NCBI RefSeq assembly: GCF_003073045.1 | Contig: NC_037602.1 | Location: forward strand, 8,542,464 to 8,606,463 | From: Pomacea canaliculata | Taxonomy: Eukaryota; Mollusca; Gastropoda; Architaenioglossa; Ampullariidae | Direction of reading: 5' to 3' | DNA: 64,000 nucleotides | Shown: positions 11,965 to 40,200 of the stretch, in pieces | Position numbering within the stretch: the stretch's first letter is position 1 | Layout of the letters: every line of letters begins with the position of its first letter | The notes under the pieces: model-generated | Seen by the model: the letters and a program-made list of their open reading frames with translations, nothing else | Databases searched by the model: none | What the model was told of the DNA's origin: nothing | Made by a program: the position numbers and the translations under genes

Positions 11965-12530
11965 CTTTTGACCAAGAGTGGGTCATTGCATGGCTGCAGG
12001 AGGGCGAGATATTGGCCGCCGATTGGGAGTTGCTCACTCTATCATTCAAAGTCTGCAATGCAACGGGAAGTGTTGAATAGAGAAAACACCCCGGATGCAC
12101 ACAGTCAACATCCAGACAGCAGGTCAGGTTCACTGTTCTGTCGTCTATAAGACAGAGAACATATTCTCCCAGCGCACTCAAGGCACAGATATAAGCAGCC
12201 ACTACCGACAGAGAGAGTAATCTTTGGTAAAGGCGACCCGCTGTCTACCCTGTTCCGAAACCTGCACACATTACTGCTCGTATGGTATGGGCAAGAGGAA
12301 TTTGGCATGAACAATGCTACAGTGGGCGCAGTCCTCATCACTGATAAATCTCCCTTTGCCAAGTCCTTCCACGATGGCCAAATCAGATGAGACGACAGGG
12401 AGAGCGGTACCGGGATGGAATGTGATCGCTATGGTGGTGGATCAGTCATGATGTGGGGTGAGGTGGGGAAGACCTACAGAGCTCCCCTCTATCTTTCTAT
12501 GAGACAACGGTGCCTTGCTTACATTCAGGC
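11965..12530 (+). pseudogene. Degenerate Tc1/mariner transposase remnant
   Basis: Scattered frames keep Tc1 transposase signatures in order. AGGRDIGRRLGVAHSIIQSL, near 11996-12056, is the helix-turn-helix of the DNA-binding region. Near 12330-12465 there is a block resembling LITDKSPF, then RRQGERYRDGMECDRYGGGS and VMMWGEV. It matches the family pattern around the second catalytic aspartate ('xDESRFxL... RRRGERY... DRFGGGSVMVWGGI'). Stops and frameshifts separate the blocks and no terminal inverted repeats are visible, so this is a fossil copy. Confidence 0.7.
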
Positions 12531-12846
12531 CAATGGTGAACACTCGATATTGACTTTTCACTCTGATATCGCTTTTCTGAATTTGGAAAACAGTCTATGT
12601 CAGTCCATCCTCAAATTTTTGTTACAATGATTTGTTTCAATGAAATTGGCTTATAATGTTTCATTTAATGAATTTACAAATGCTTTTAATTCAATGTTAT
12701 TGTCTGTGTATTTATTGGCACGAAAATTGGTTGAGTATACAAGTGGCCTTTCCATTGTTTTGAACAGTACGTATATTTTCGTCTACGGTGTTCTGTATGT
12801 ACAAGACGATCGGGGCCAAGGCCGGGTTACCCCACGGTCGTGTATA

Positions 12847-13118
12847 CAGGGCCGTGCTTAGGGGCAGGCGGACGAGGCATCTGCCTAGGGCCCCGCGCTT
12901 CAAAGGGCCCCGCGCTTTTGATTGATATGGTAACTAGGCATATGGAAGTATAGTCAGCCGTATCACATTCTCGCTGGACGCGCTTGGAGACAGAAGGCTG
13001 CTGGACACCGAGGATTTATCGCGCATGAACGTTCGTGCATTGAGCTATTGCTGGATTTATGTGAGGGCCCCGCACATGCCCTTTGCCTCGGGCCCCGCGG
13101 GGGCTAAGAACGGGCCTG
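12847..13118. mobile_element. 272-bp hAT-type MITE with perfect 8-bp target duplication
   Basis: The left end is CAGGGCCGTGCTTAG and the right end, reverse complemented, is CAGGCCCGTTCTTAG. The identical octamer CGTGTATA abuts both sides (12839-12846 and 13119-13126). The 8-bp duplication and the CAGGGCCG-type terminal repeats are diagnostic of the hAT superfamily. The interior is rich in GGGCCCCGCG words and has no coding capacity. The intact duplication suggests fairly recent insertion. Confidence 0.88.
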
Positions 13119-13580
13119 CGTGTATATATATATACTCGTATACTATATTTGTCAGTCCAAGATTACGTATGCATTCAAGCTTCAATGCACTCTATTGAAG
13201 CGTAAATGATCTCGAGAGAGAGAGAGAATGGTTTTATGTATATATAGCCAAATATAGGCAGAGTTTCTCGTGTATACAATGCGAAGGAATATTACCCCCA
13301 GATAAAATTGTTGGACGTTTTCAACATTGTTGAAACAGCGAGGGAGGTTTTATCGGGGAATTATTAAAGTTCGCATCAATGCAATGAGTTATTACTGTTA
13401 TATCGTGCTATCGATGTCAAAAAATTGCTTTTATTATTGATAGCATCATCATAATAAAAGATATTACTTTGTATACAATATGAGACCAATTAAAAGTTGT
13501 GATTCGATTAAATTTTGCATTCTAAAGAGGCTTTTCAAACTTTTTCTTTTTTTGATGATCCGTTCATAAAAATAATGTTA
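13119..13580. other. Intergenic stretch upstream of ZFR
   Basis: No gene or repeat is supported apart from short GA and TA runs. It lies between the MITE and the presumed ZFR promoter. Confidence 0.35.
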
Positions 13581-13599
13581 CTACAAGTTTGCCTGCAAC

Positions 13600-13764
13600 G
13601 CAGGGTGCATTTCGGACCGTTCAAAAGGAAGTGACGTAAGCGGTGCGCACGACACTAAAGTAGACGTACCTAAAAGCCGGCGTTTCGGATGAAAAATTTC
13701 CGAAAATTTTATCGATTTCATATATTTTAAAGGATATCCAAAGATTGCATACAACGTCAACAGG
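13600..13764 (+). promoter_or_regulatory. ZFR promoter and non-coding first exon (approximate)
   Basis: A strong donor, GTAAGT, at 13765 ends a plausible 5' UTR exon. Upstream at 13627-13639 is GGAAGTGACGTAA, an ETS-like GGAAGT fused to a CRE-like TGACGTAA, a composite common in housekeeping promoters. Surrounding CpGs are denser than in flanking DNA. The transcription start is not determined. The next exon (14694 on) carries the first ATG. Confidence 0.45.
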
Positions 13765-14708
13765 GTAAGTGTGTTTTATTTTAAAAATTGCATTATTGCG
13801 CTATACGGCATCTTATCGGCCCATTTCTATTGTGAATAAAGTAGGTATGCAGAGTTTAGACGCCATTTTGGATCCAGCGTGCCTGCCTATGCAGACGGAT
13901 AGGTCGAGTGGTCGTTATCAGGAAAATGCAGGTTGTGTCACATTGCTATTAAGATAAATCTGGCTTTATTCATATATATTACATTGTATTACAACGTATT
14001 AGACGATGAGATGTTAAATTTAACGTTTTATGGCTAGGTTATTGATTAATTTTATTAGAGATTCGGCCAGCCGAAAAATCCTGTCAACAAAAGCTGACGC
14101 CGTGTTGGACTATTTTAATAATTTTTCATTTTGTACCTCTGCGTGTGCTTCATAAGTGCATATTGGTGCTCATGTGTAATGTGTACAGAGGTATTGATGT
14201 TTCGGTATGTGTGTGAGTGAATGAGGGAGAGTTCTTCGTCTTCAGTTGTTGACCCTTTTATTTCTAAATAGTAATTTTTAACTGCTTGGTTTGCTTAAGA
14301 CCTTTTTTTAAAAAAAGACATTTAACTCAACAAACTTTCCTAATACTTCTATGGATTGGACATTAGTATGGAATGTATATATATAATATTAAATAGAAAC
14401 TTTTAAATCCTCCAGAATGAAATTAAAAAAAATAATCGATCCTAGTTGCGACCGTTCTTTGTTTTGTGCGGAATGATACGCAGTGTAGCTTTTCCTTCAA
14501 ACACGAACTTGGGTTGTGAGGATTCTAGTACTTCTCACTTCGATGCATATACTGATTGATATTATTTTCATCTTTACCTAGGATCTTTTACATTACCTGC
14601 AATATATTCTTTGATGCTGTATGTAGATGATAAGTTTACTGTCCCACCAAGAGCACTGATTCATTCGAAAGAAAAATTTGCATATTTTTGCAGATAGTTC
14701 CAGGTGCA

Positions 14709-30347
<15,639 letters not shown>

Positions 30348-31980
30348 CTGCATGAAATGTCTACAAGTCAGCCACTTTGCATCCTGCATTTATTGCGTGG
30401 GGGGCAGAGGACTGTATTGGCATTTCCTGGTGTTGTCTTGCCTCCCCCCCCCACCCAACCTTGTGGATGCCATTTTTGCTTGTATTGAGGTCATCGTTTT
30501 CCAAGTGTTACCCACTTTGCTGCATATTTTCAGGAGTGCAGAAATGTGTAATCACTGAGAATTTTGTCCTGTGTGAGTTATGAATGAGGATGGAAGAAAA
30601 TGGAAACAATTGCAAGTTTTGCTGCCTGTTTATGAACTTCGTGCCTGCGTGAGACAAACCTTTACAAATAGTATGTTAAAAATTGCAGGAGTGAACAAAG
30701 TACAAGCAATGTGGCAATCTCATTTGGCTGAGTTTTCAGACTGATATATAAGGAATTAGTTTTGTATTATTTTTGGGATCAGATGGTTCTCTTCATCACA
30801 CTACGGTCTTTTACAAACAGCAGGTCATTAGACCATGATGGTCAAGTATCTAAGGCAAATATCATCGAAGAGATTCTAGTAAATTAAAAAGAAATTAAAA
30901 AAAAAACTGGCGTTCTTTGATACCAGTTGTAAGTTTATATTTGCTACTGAAAAACTTTCAAAACTTTATTAACTTCGTTTAAAAATTTTTAACAAAAATT
31001 GCAGTTAGAAGATAGAATATTGTCTGATTCTTTTGTGTCATTTTTGTGCTGGAATATTTACATTACAAATTTTGTAAGATGGCATGCAAATTTTAGTTCA
31101 TGTTTAGCATTTTGAACAATGAGGATGGGTTGGCGAAGAAAGATGTTCAGCACAAAGTCTCATTGTTTTGTAAATCCTGAATTTGAGAGGGTAGCTTCCA
31201 TGTTGTGAATCTTGCTTACACAATCTGTCACATATGTTGCCTCAGCTGGTGACCCCATAGGTCAGCGACCACTGAGTGTTGGCCTTTGTGCGTTTTAGTA
31301 CAACTTAGCATGCTGTCATGCTCAGATACTGTAAAAATCTTGTGAAAACATGCTTCCCTGAAAATGTCTTGATCTGAAAAATGACAGATGCCCCTGCACA
31401 GTATTTTCTTTTTATGGCTGACAAGAATTACTGGTAGTGTTTTTTGTTTCAGTGCATTGTGTTACATTTTTGGTTAGAGCAATTAAAGTCTTCACTATTT
31501 TTACTTATCTCTTCTTTAAGTAGGCAAAGTGTAATGGTTGATGTGAAAAGATCTAATTGAACATAAACTAGCATCAAAAAATATCTTGCACACCTCACAT
31601 CTCCACTCGTCCATCTCCCCCAAACATTGTACACATCAGGATTGTCGTGCTTTCACATTTTCGGTGTTTGATGCATCCCTTGATATATTCTACTGCAGTG
31701 TGTGTAGGGGAGGGGGGGATATTCCTGCTGTTTGAAACTTAAAGAAGAGGAATCATGAGGGGAAAGCAATGAAGTGGGTTATAAAGCAATCATGCTGCTT
31801 AAACTGTATTTAGATTATATTTTGTAAGAGATTTAGTGAAGTTGAAGAATTGGACTACTAGCGTGCTGCTACTACTGTAGTTTCCATGATAGCTTGCTTG
31901 GTGTACCCAGATGCAGACACTTGGAGTCACTTCAAAATGAGATGAAACAAAGCTTGCTATGTAATACTTTAATAAAAACA
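30348..31980 (+). other. Probable ZFR 3' UTR
   Basis: AT-rich non-coding DNA follows the ZFR stop codon (30345-30347). An AATAAA at 31971-31976 is a candidate polyadenylation signal about 1.6 kb downstream. Short open frames here look random. The true 3' end needs transcript data. Confidence 0.4.
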
Positions 31981-32954
31981 TGTACAGGACATTAAAAAGT
32001 AACAACGGACCTTAGATGCTTATCACATGCAAGTCCTGATATTTTCTTTGCAGTCTTTTGTGTCTCCTACCCGCCTAAGCCCTTCTGACAGCAAATCTTT
32101 GCCACCTGGCATTTTTTCATATTGTCGCCACTATGCCAGCAAAGTGTGCAATAACTTGTGTACTGGCAGCTACGTACTTTGCACAGGTAGCCTTATATTG
32201 GTACTACTGATAATGCAAAATCATCTGCATTATTACACTACCAATGGCCCTTGCAGCACAAGAATAGCCACGTCAGAAAGTTACACTACAATACACAGAC
32301 ATCTATCATCACTGATGACATGATGCAAAAAAAAAAAAGTATGGAACACAAAAAACCATTTTAGTGGAAGTCCTGTTGAAGAAAGCTTGTATAACTTTCC
32401 TAAAATCCACATTGAAGAAAGTCTCCATGTTTGCCTAGACACTTAACAGAAAGGAATCCTATTTCAGACAGTATTTATATTTTCATGTAATAAGTAGAAA
32501 GGTCTGTAGCCAGATTAACCTGTTACAAATCTGTTGGCCTGTTCTTACTGTACTCAGTGTTAGTACAAAGGTAATAGGGATACACCTTTCTTCATTCACA
32601 CGCATTTGTTCATGTTCTAAAATTTGCATGCCCTTCTGTTGCTGTGTGGATGTGTTTATATCATTCTTGTTTCATTCAAGCCACAACCTTTGGAATAGCT
32701 GGTAGGATAGTGACAAACATTTTACTAATATGAAGTGCAAGATGTGGGCAATATGTAGGCTGCAAGTGATCAGGATGATTTATGACATCAGCAGTTTACC
32801 ACATCCATGAAATACTGAACTTTAAGCAGGTGTAGATGGTTACATGATGTTGCACACACAAACACATAAATATATAGAGGAGAACCAGTATTCGCTTAGT
32901 ACAGGACTTGAGTCCATGATCAACAAACGCTACCAAAAGATATGAAAAAGTTCC

Positions 32955-33150
32955 AGTGGATAAAGGGGAGAGGGGGAATGGATTTTTACGCTGAGCCAGC
33001 AGCTAAGACTATATCATGGCAAAGCAGCCAGCCCTGTAAACAGATGTCACATGCAGAGAGAACAGCGTGCCCAAGATCTGAACCCAGGACAATCTTCACT
33101 GTATTGGTGGCAGGTGCTTATCATTGCACCATCGGACCGCTTAACCAGTT
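32955..33150 (-). mobile_element. tRNA-derived SINE copy (reverse orientation)
   Basis: Reverse complemented, this copy begins with a tRNA-like head (GCGGTCCGATGGTGCAATGA, then GTCCTGGGTTCAGATC). It continues with CTCTGCATGTGACATCTG, TTTACAGGGCTGGCTGC and TGATATAGTCTTAGCTGC, matching the 20692-20885 copy closely. It lies between ZFR and the adaptor gene. Confidence 0.7.
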
Positions 33151-34214
33151 GAGGGATATGCAAGACTCCTTTGATGTTTAACAGTCTTTTTGTTATTAAT
33201 TTTTCACTCAAAAGTTTTACAACAAACTAGTGCGTAGGTGAAAATAAGTGAAGAGCAAGGCAAGCAGGATACTGGGAAATTAATGTTTTGTGTTTTCCAT
33301 GGCAGTGTTCTTTCCTGTTGCATTTAATAATAACAACAGTTTGACTTTCCTCATTATCAAGGCAGTCTCAAAGTGCTTTATACTTTGCTGAAAAACAACT
33401 CAATAATTACTGTGAGCACAAGTTCTGACACTAAATGATCACAAAGTAGCTGAGAAGATCCATGAAGCCATAGGCAGGATAAACACAGAACTACAGTGGA
33501 TGTCATGTACACTCAAGATTCAAAATCGAAACATTTGTGTTTTAGCAACAATCTTGCTTGGGGCTTCTCTGTTCAAAAACTTTAACATTAGCATAAATGG
33601 GTTCCAAAGACTCCTGCTGAAACAAAAATTGCTGATGTCATTGCTTCCACTGGATAAACTTTTCTGCTAGATATTGTGACTCGACAAATCAACTGAGTAC
33701 TTCAACAGTGCACAGGCCATTGAAAGTAAACCACATACTAAAGCTGCATCCCCTGCATCCTCATCCTTAAGGACGTGCTTTTCGCACTTGTGTACACAGT
33801 TTGGTGGCATTCTTCCATTTAAAATATTACATTTTATCAAAGCATGAGAGATTTCTTGTCCATAAAGATGGATTCTGTTCTTGTCCTACCAAGTGTAGGC
33901 AGAGAAATCGGCTCTAAACTCGCTCTCAAAACTATTAGAAATTTCTTAAACGGCAGTGTGCATTACCAACTATGTGTACGTGAATATGGATATTGAAATA
34001 CAATAACCTTTAAAGGAATAATCTTAAATCTCCTTTTATAGATTTCTTGTCACTAAAAATCACAGCATGACACAATATTTATGTACTGTAATCATGTGCT
34101 CTACATTGTAATGATTACTGCTGGAATGTAAATCACAAGCCTTAAAGGACTTCTGTCACCTTCAGTTTGTAAGGTGTCCTGCCAGTTCAGAATGCTACAA
34201 GGAAAAGTCCACAG
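33151..34214. other. Intergenic DNA / adaptor 3' UTR
   Basis: No supported gene. Near 33325-33400 the minus strand reads AAAGCACTTTGAGACTGCC followed by a GTTGTTATT tail, resembling a CR1/L2-type LINE 3' end. The stretch 33440-33800 gives broken protein-like frames on plus that I could not assign. The part nearest 34215 should be the 3' UTR of the minus-strand adaptor. Confidence 0.35.
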
Positions 34215-37200
34215 TCAATTTTGATACAGGTTTTCATATAGTTTGTCACTTTCCTGATTCACAGTGTCTTCAACTTGATCCACTTTGCTCCTTCTTGCTT
34301 CTAGTTTTTTCCTCAGCTCATCTTGCATGGGGCTCATGTTGAGAGCCAACTGGATAGGGCCTCCCTGACCTGGTACATACATTAAGTCATAAATTTCTTC
34401 ATCTTCTTCTAGCACAGGGGTATAATACACATCTGCACTTTGTTTCTCCCCATTTGAATTTCCGCTTTCACTAACTGAACTGCTGTCGCTCTCCTCTGCA
34501 CTGCTGCTATCTGATCAGAGATGTCAGGGGGAAGAGGGAGGGGAATGCTAGACTTTTGTGATGTCCAGCGCTGGCGAAAGCGATGCCATACAGTTGGACG
34601 TAAAGGCAGGGGGAGGGATGTGCGTCTTGCGGGCACATCAAGTGGCACAGGTGAAGCAGAGTCTAGCTTGAAGTGTGATTGGTTAACAGCAACTGTGTGC
34701 ATGACATTGAGAGGAAGGAAGAAAGCATCACATAATGAGTAAAGTGGGTAATATTTTGGTACCATGGAAAATGATAAAGCAATTCATTATACAGAAGGAA
34801 ACAAGCAGGCATTTAGAGTAACACAAGTGGATAAGCATAAACCATGTGTTTTGGAAAAATGAAAATTGTAAAACAAGTGCATTTTATATATATATAGTTG
34901 ATCAAGTAGCAGTGCAAACAGTTGCAGCAAAACAGGCGTGCACATATTAGCAGAAGCGTGCAGACAGGTGGTGGTTGTCATACAGGTGGGAGATGTGTCC
35001 CATAGAAGGTACAGATGAGCACATGGAACAAAAATATGGCAATAATGATTATCTAAAATGCAAAATGCTGAGAAATCTTTTTTTACAATTGTTCGAAAAG
35101 TCTACTGGGAGGTCTCTTAAAATTATTTAAGATATCTATCGACATGTTTTTCTCTTGATGCTTAGCATTTTATAATTGCTCACAAAAAGCATAAATGTTT
35201 TTTGACTGAGGTTTAATGTTGGTGGGAAGAAACATACGTAGTGTCAAACAATTCAGCTACACATGTATTAACATATCTAGAAATATCTACAATCCAAAAT
35301 ACAATTTAACCTTATATGGCCCTGCGAAACATTCTTTTTCTTTCTGAAGCTCAACCATTGTTTGCAAGGATGTTCATCATCTTTACTGGCTAAAGCATTT
35401 AGGTATAAGAAATACTGAAGGCATAATACAAAATGACTCAATACTTACTAATCAAGAATATATAATCTAGCAAGCAAGAGAAAGCTACACAGAATACAAA
35501 GCCAAAGAGAAATAGCATCATTTTCAATAAAAACGGTGAGACGGAACTTTTGCGTGTTATTTTTGTCAGACTTAAGGAACTCAACCATTGACAGTCTGGT
35601 TGCCAGATGACAAAAGATTACAAAAGCAGCAACTGGTACATCAAACATGGATGCACTTTTGTGGGCCTGAGATAGAGTGGGTGTGATGGGTTTGGAGAAA
35701 GCAAACATATCATGTTTACATGGACATCTTTGGAACCCACCATCTCCCATTCCCCCACCCAACAAGCTGGGGTATAGTAGTAATAATTGACAATGCATAA
35801 TCCCAACACAGGCTTTCCGTGATTTTTCACTGTTTGGGAGAAAAAATTTATCATGGGTAGACAAAGAAAAGGGGTATCTTTAAGAAATAATTCTAATGCC
35901 ACAGATGAGCAAGATGGTTGTACGAACAACCTTAACAAGAGTACTCATTACAAGTGTTTTATGCCATAAAATGTAGGAGAAATAAACATCTGTACTAGCA
36001 TCCCCACACACATCATTAAGTGATGTTTAAGCAAAACTCAACATTCACAGCTAATTTTCTGCGTCAGTCACTCTGAAAGTGCCAGATTCACAGGTTAACC
36101 CCAAACTTTGCTGTTTAAATACACACTGAGACAGAACAGGAAGAATGGTGCCATCGTGGCTGACATCAATTTACCTGGAATGTTAGTGCCGTTCACTCCT
36201 TGGTCAAAGGACTGGCTTGTTTGCAAGGGTAGTCCAGGGCGTGGATTAGATTGCCTTTTTCCTTCTGGAGTAACCATCGGTGGCTTTGTATTTGCAATCA
36301 CTGCAAAAATTAATCTTATTCTTATTGCATCTCCAAGGAAATTCTTTCTTTTATTACAATATCTTGCTACTATACAAACTTATGAGACATTTTCTTTTAA
36401 TAGTACCTTTTTCCCATCTAAAGTAACAATTATTTTATACAAATATAGCACAATTCATTGACTCTATTATATATGTTATTTCACAAGACAGGTAAAAATT
36501 GAATTAGTCTTCTGTACCATATAAAAAACTTGAAATTTATTGAGAAGTAAATGTGACAAAAATTTTGTATGATGGGAAAGTTGAGTGATATTAGCATATT
36601 AGTTCATGGGACCTAGAGTTTTAAAATGCTTTTTCTCAAGGGCATGATAGTGGCTGCTTCTTTTAACAACTGGTAAAAGTTTGCTTGGTCTTTACCACTG
36701 GCAGATGTCTATAAATGAAGAATTTAACACAAAGATTGTCATGCAACATGCAGAACAAAGGATGCAGCCATATACTTGATTTTCTATGGAATTAGTTTAT
36801 TCGTTGGAGGAAACCTCAAAGACAGCCAATGCTGACAGACCGACTCTTCCCCCATCCTCCTAGTAGCTCGATCCTTAATTGTTTGAATGTATGAGATATG
36901 GCTTTTATTATGTTAGTTGATATTTTTTGTAAAGTGCTGTGAGTCATTAGGGAGCTGAGCTTTATAAGTAATCTTCATTGTTATTCTCATATTTGAATAG
37001 TTGAGTGGTTGGTAAGAGTCATATGGCATTTGGGTGTACTAATTTATTTGTGCATTGTAATGCTAGACACTTTGTAAATGCATTGAGCTCCTTAATCAGA
37101 AGGAAATATAGGTACATATTGAATATTTATTGTTAATATGTTTTTATAAAAGCACCATGAGATTTTCCAAAGGGCTGGGATATGGCACTACACAGTATAA

Positions 37201-40200
37201 ACAAGCTTATTATTATTATTATTGGAGACAGAAAAACAGTACAAAATTCTTCTTTTAAATTTGGATGCTGATTTGTTTTTGTACCATTACTTGCATTGAT
37301 GATTTAACACAAAGTAAATGAACCCTCATCAGCTTCTTGAGCAGATTAGTTAATAGAATCATTTTGAATGCTTACACTGAAAAAGCATGTGAAGGTAAAG
37401 AGCAATTAATCTCTTGCATTAAGTTTCCATGGGGGAGCTTATTCTGCTTGGTTGATGATAAAGGAAAACAATGGGTACCTCACCTTTAGACTCCAAAGAA
37501 AATGATGGCAGAGTGTCAAATGGCATGGGCATAGACATGGACCGTTGAGAATAGCGAGGGTGTGTATTGACAGGACCTGTCAGTACACATCTTATTCTAA
37601 TATAGCTTTCTTTCTGTGAACCATTAATATTTTATACTTTTAATGCATATAGCCCTGGGCCTGTCAGAAAGCCTTACATTATTTTATATTCAATCAGCTG
37701 TGTATCATACAGTTTGAATATAATCAGCATACATATTTCTCTTACAAGTGCACATTTCATAATTTAATTTTTTAAAAATGATCTTTGTAGTGTAGCTCAC
37801 TTTCATTTACTTATGTCAGTAAGGCATTGTTATTACAGAGTTTGTTAGTAATGAAATTTGTTAGTAATGATCCCCTTTTGTAAGTACAAGCCACTTTATG
37901 TGCATTAATAGCACTGTGCATCACCATGTATACATGTATATAGCTAGTTGCCTTGGCTGTTGCTGTTGTTGCTAATGCTTTCCATTACCAATGTTGCTGC
38001 TACTGCGTTCTTTTATCGCTATAACCATTATAAAAAAATTGGACTCCATTGATGTAGAACATTCACAGTTCACCTTTACACAAAATTACCTTTATACTAT
38101 CAGGATTATCATTCTCTGAAGTAATGTTTATAAACAAGAGAGGTTTTGCAGTCAATTTCTAGAATTTGAGGAATGAGTCTGATACTTGCAGAGATTATTG
38201 GGGAATGGGGTATCATCAATGGATTATTATCACCAATTATTTTACACAACTATTACAGTCTCCAAGTGCACCATTAAGAGACAGTGTGTGCTGATATTCT
38301 TGGCAAGCAAAAAACTCAGATTTTAATGCATTGTTCAGGAGACTAATGCACACAATGTACACCAATTCGATAAAATCTAGCAGTCGTGAGCAACCATGGT
38401 ATTGAAAACTATAAGCTTTACTAATAGAAAATGTGGCCTTTATACGGTGTATTACAACTAAATGACTGTGCCCATGGTTCTTAGATGAAACTGTCTTCCT
38501 ATGACATGCATTTTGATTTGCTGTCTGAAAATGCTTATGATGGTGATTTTATCCCAGAATCTAGGTTTGACAACACCAGGCATATGGCTGCATACTATGT
38601 TGCAAGGCATGAATAGCATGAATAAATGATTCCACCACATACCTGGAGAGTTAGTGATGTCCAGTATACAGAGCACAAAAAAATTAATTGGATTAGTTAA
38701 AGCATGATAAACATTAAAGCAGAACAGCTGTTAGTAACGGGAGGAAACCTGCTATAAGAGATTAAACATAAACCTGAGGCATGCACGTTTGTTAATAATT
38801 CAGGGATTTTCCCAGACACAAAGGCACATGAATCTACAGCCATTTCAATACTATTGCAACCAGTGCAACAGAGCAATATACACACACCAGGATTTGTGTG
38901 TGTGTAGAGACACATATACTTAAGGGAAAATTTAAGAAGTCATGAGAAATCATTGAAGCAAATAATATTTACAATTTACTCTTCATTCAGCTGACCAGTC
39001 AAAAGCATAACTGTGACATGCAAATAATTTGGGTGTCCAATTATAAGACTAATCATGCAAGCATGAAAGACATCATGCACAAAGTTCTGCAAGTTCTTCT
39101 TCTGTTAGGATTTATGAAAGAGTTAGTCGAGTTAGTCATCAGGGGTAATCTATTGTTTGTGCATAAAGAGTACACTGCTATGTAGTCACAAGAATGTATA
39201 ACAGAATTATTTTGGATGTGTGTGCATAGTTACACAGTACTCACCATTGCCATTTTTGGTAGACTGGTCGTCATTTGCATAAATTGGTTGATTTAGGTTA
39301 AGTTTTGGGCGATCCTTTGGGATTTCCGGCAAAGGAGGGGGTAAGTCTGAAATTAATTTTAAAAAGCACAATAAATCTGTCTCTGTCTGTCTTTCACACA
39401 CATACACATGAAGAAACATTGAGAGAATTCCCAATTAACTCACCATCCAAAGATATTTTTTCCAACTGGTCATCAAAATCCTTTATGACACCTGTGAGAC
39501 AAAAATAACTTTTAAAAGCACGTCAAGTCCTCAATACAGTCTGAAAATGTGTCTTAAAGAGGAGACATGTCTCAGTAAGGATCCACACATCAAACATCAT
39601 GTCTCAGTAAGGATTCACACATCAAATATAAAGCAACAGGGGAAATTACTGCTGATGTTCAAGTAGAACTGCAAGTGTAGTGGCAAAGTAATCTCTAATT
39701 AACTTCTGAAAGGCCACAGGAATATATAGATGTCATTAGTTAACGTGCTGAAATCTTTTCACTAATTTTCTAGGGCGAAGAAAAGCATAAGTGGGATGAC
39801 TTGAATTTTGTTTTTAAGATGTCACAGAAATAAAAGGAGATTTGGTCTTTTCAAAATGCATAATTAAATTCTGATGTTGAAAGGTTTATATGAATTATAT
39901 CCTACAAACAGAATCAAGTTAATGCACAGATTATGAGTTTTACAATTTTGTAAATGTACGACAGTTGGCAATCAAGCTATCATACAAGGCAGTCAGCTAT
40001 ATATGTTGTCAATAAACCCCCAAAATGCTTCAGTGACCTGGTTAACTGTATCAAATAAAAAGGTAAAATGCTTCTACAAATTGTCTAGTTGTAGCTTTAA
40101 GGCATGCTTTAGTATTTCTAATGAACAGACAAAAAAAAACATTTTAGGATATTGACTGGGTTTTGCCAGAGAGTTGATCGATATTAAAAGTCTAGGCTAC

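Noticed and set aside
33440..33800. Broken protein-like frames downstream of ZFR
   Set aside because: No family recognised and stops interrupt every frame; could be an old retrocopy but not supportable by eye.
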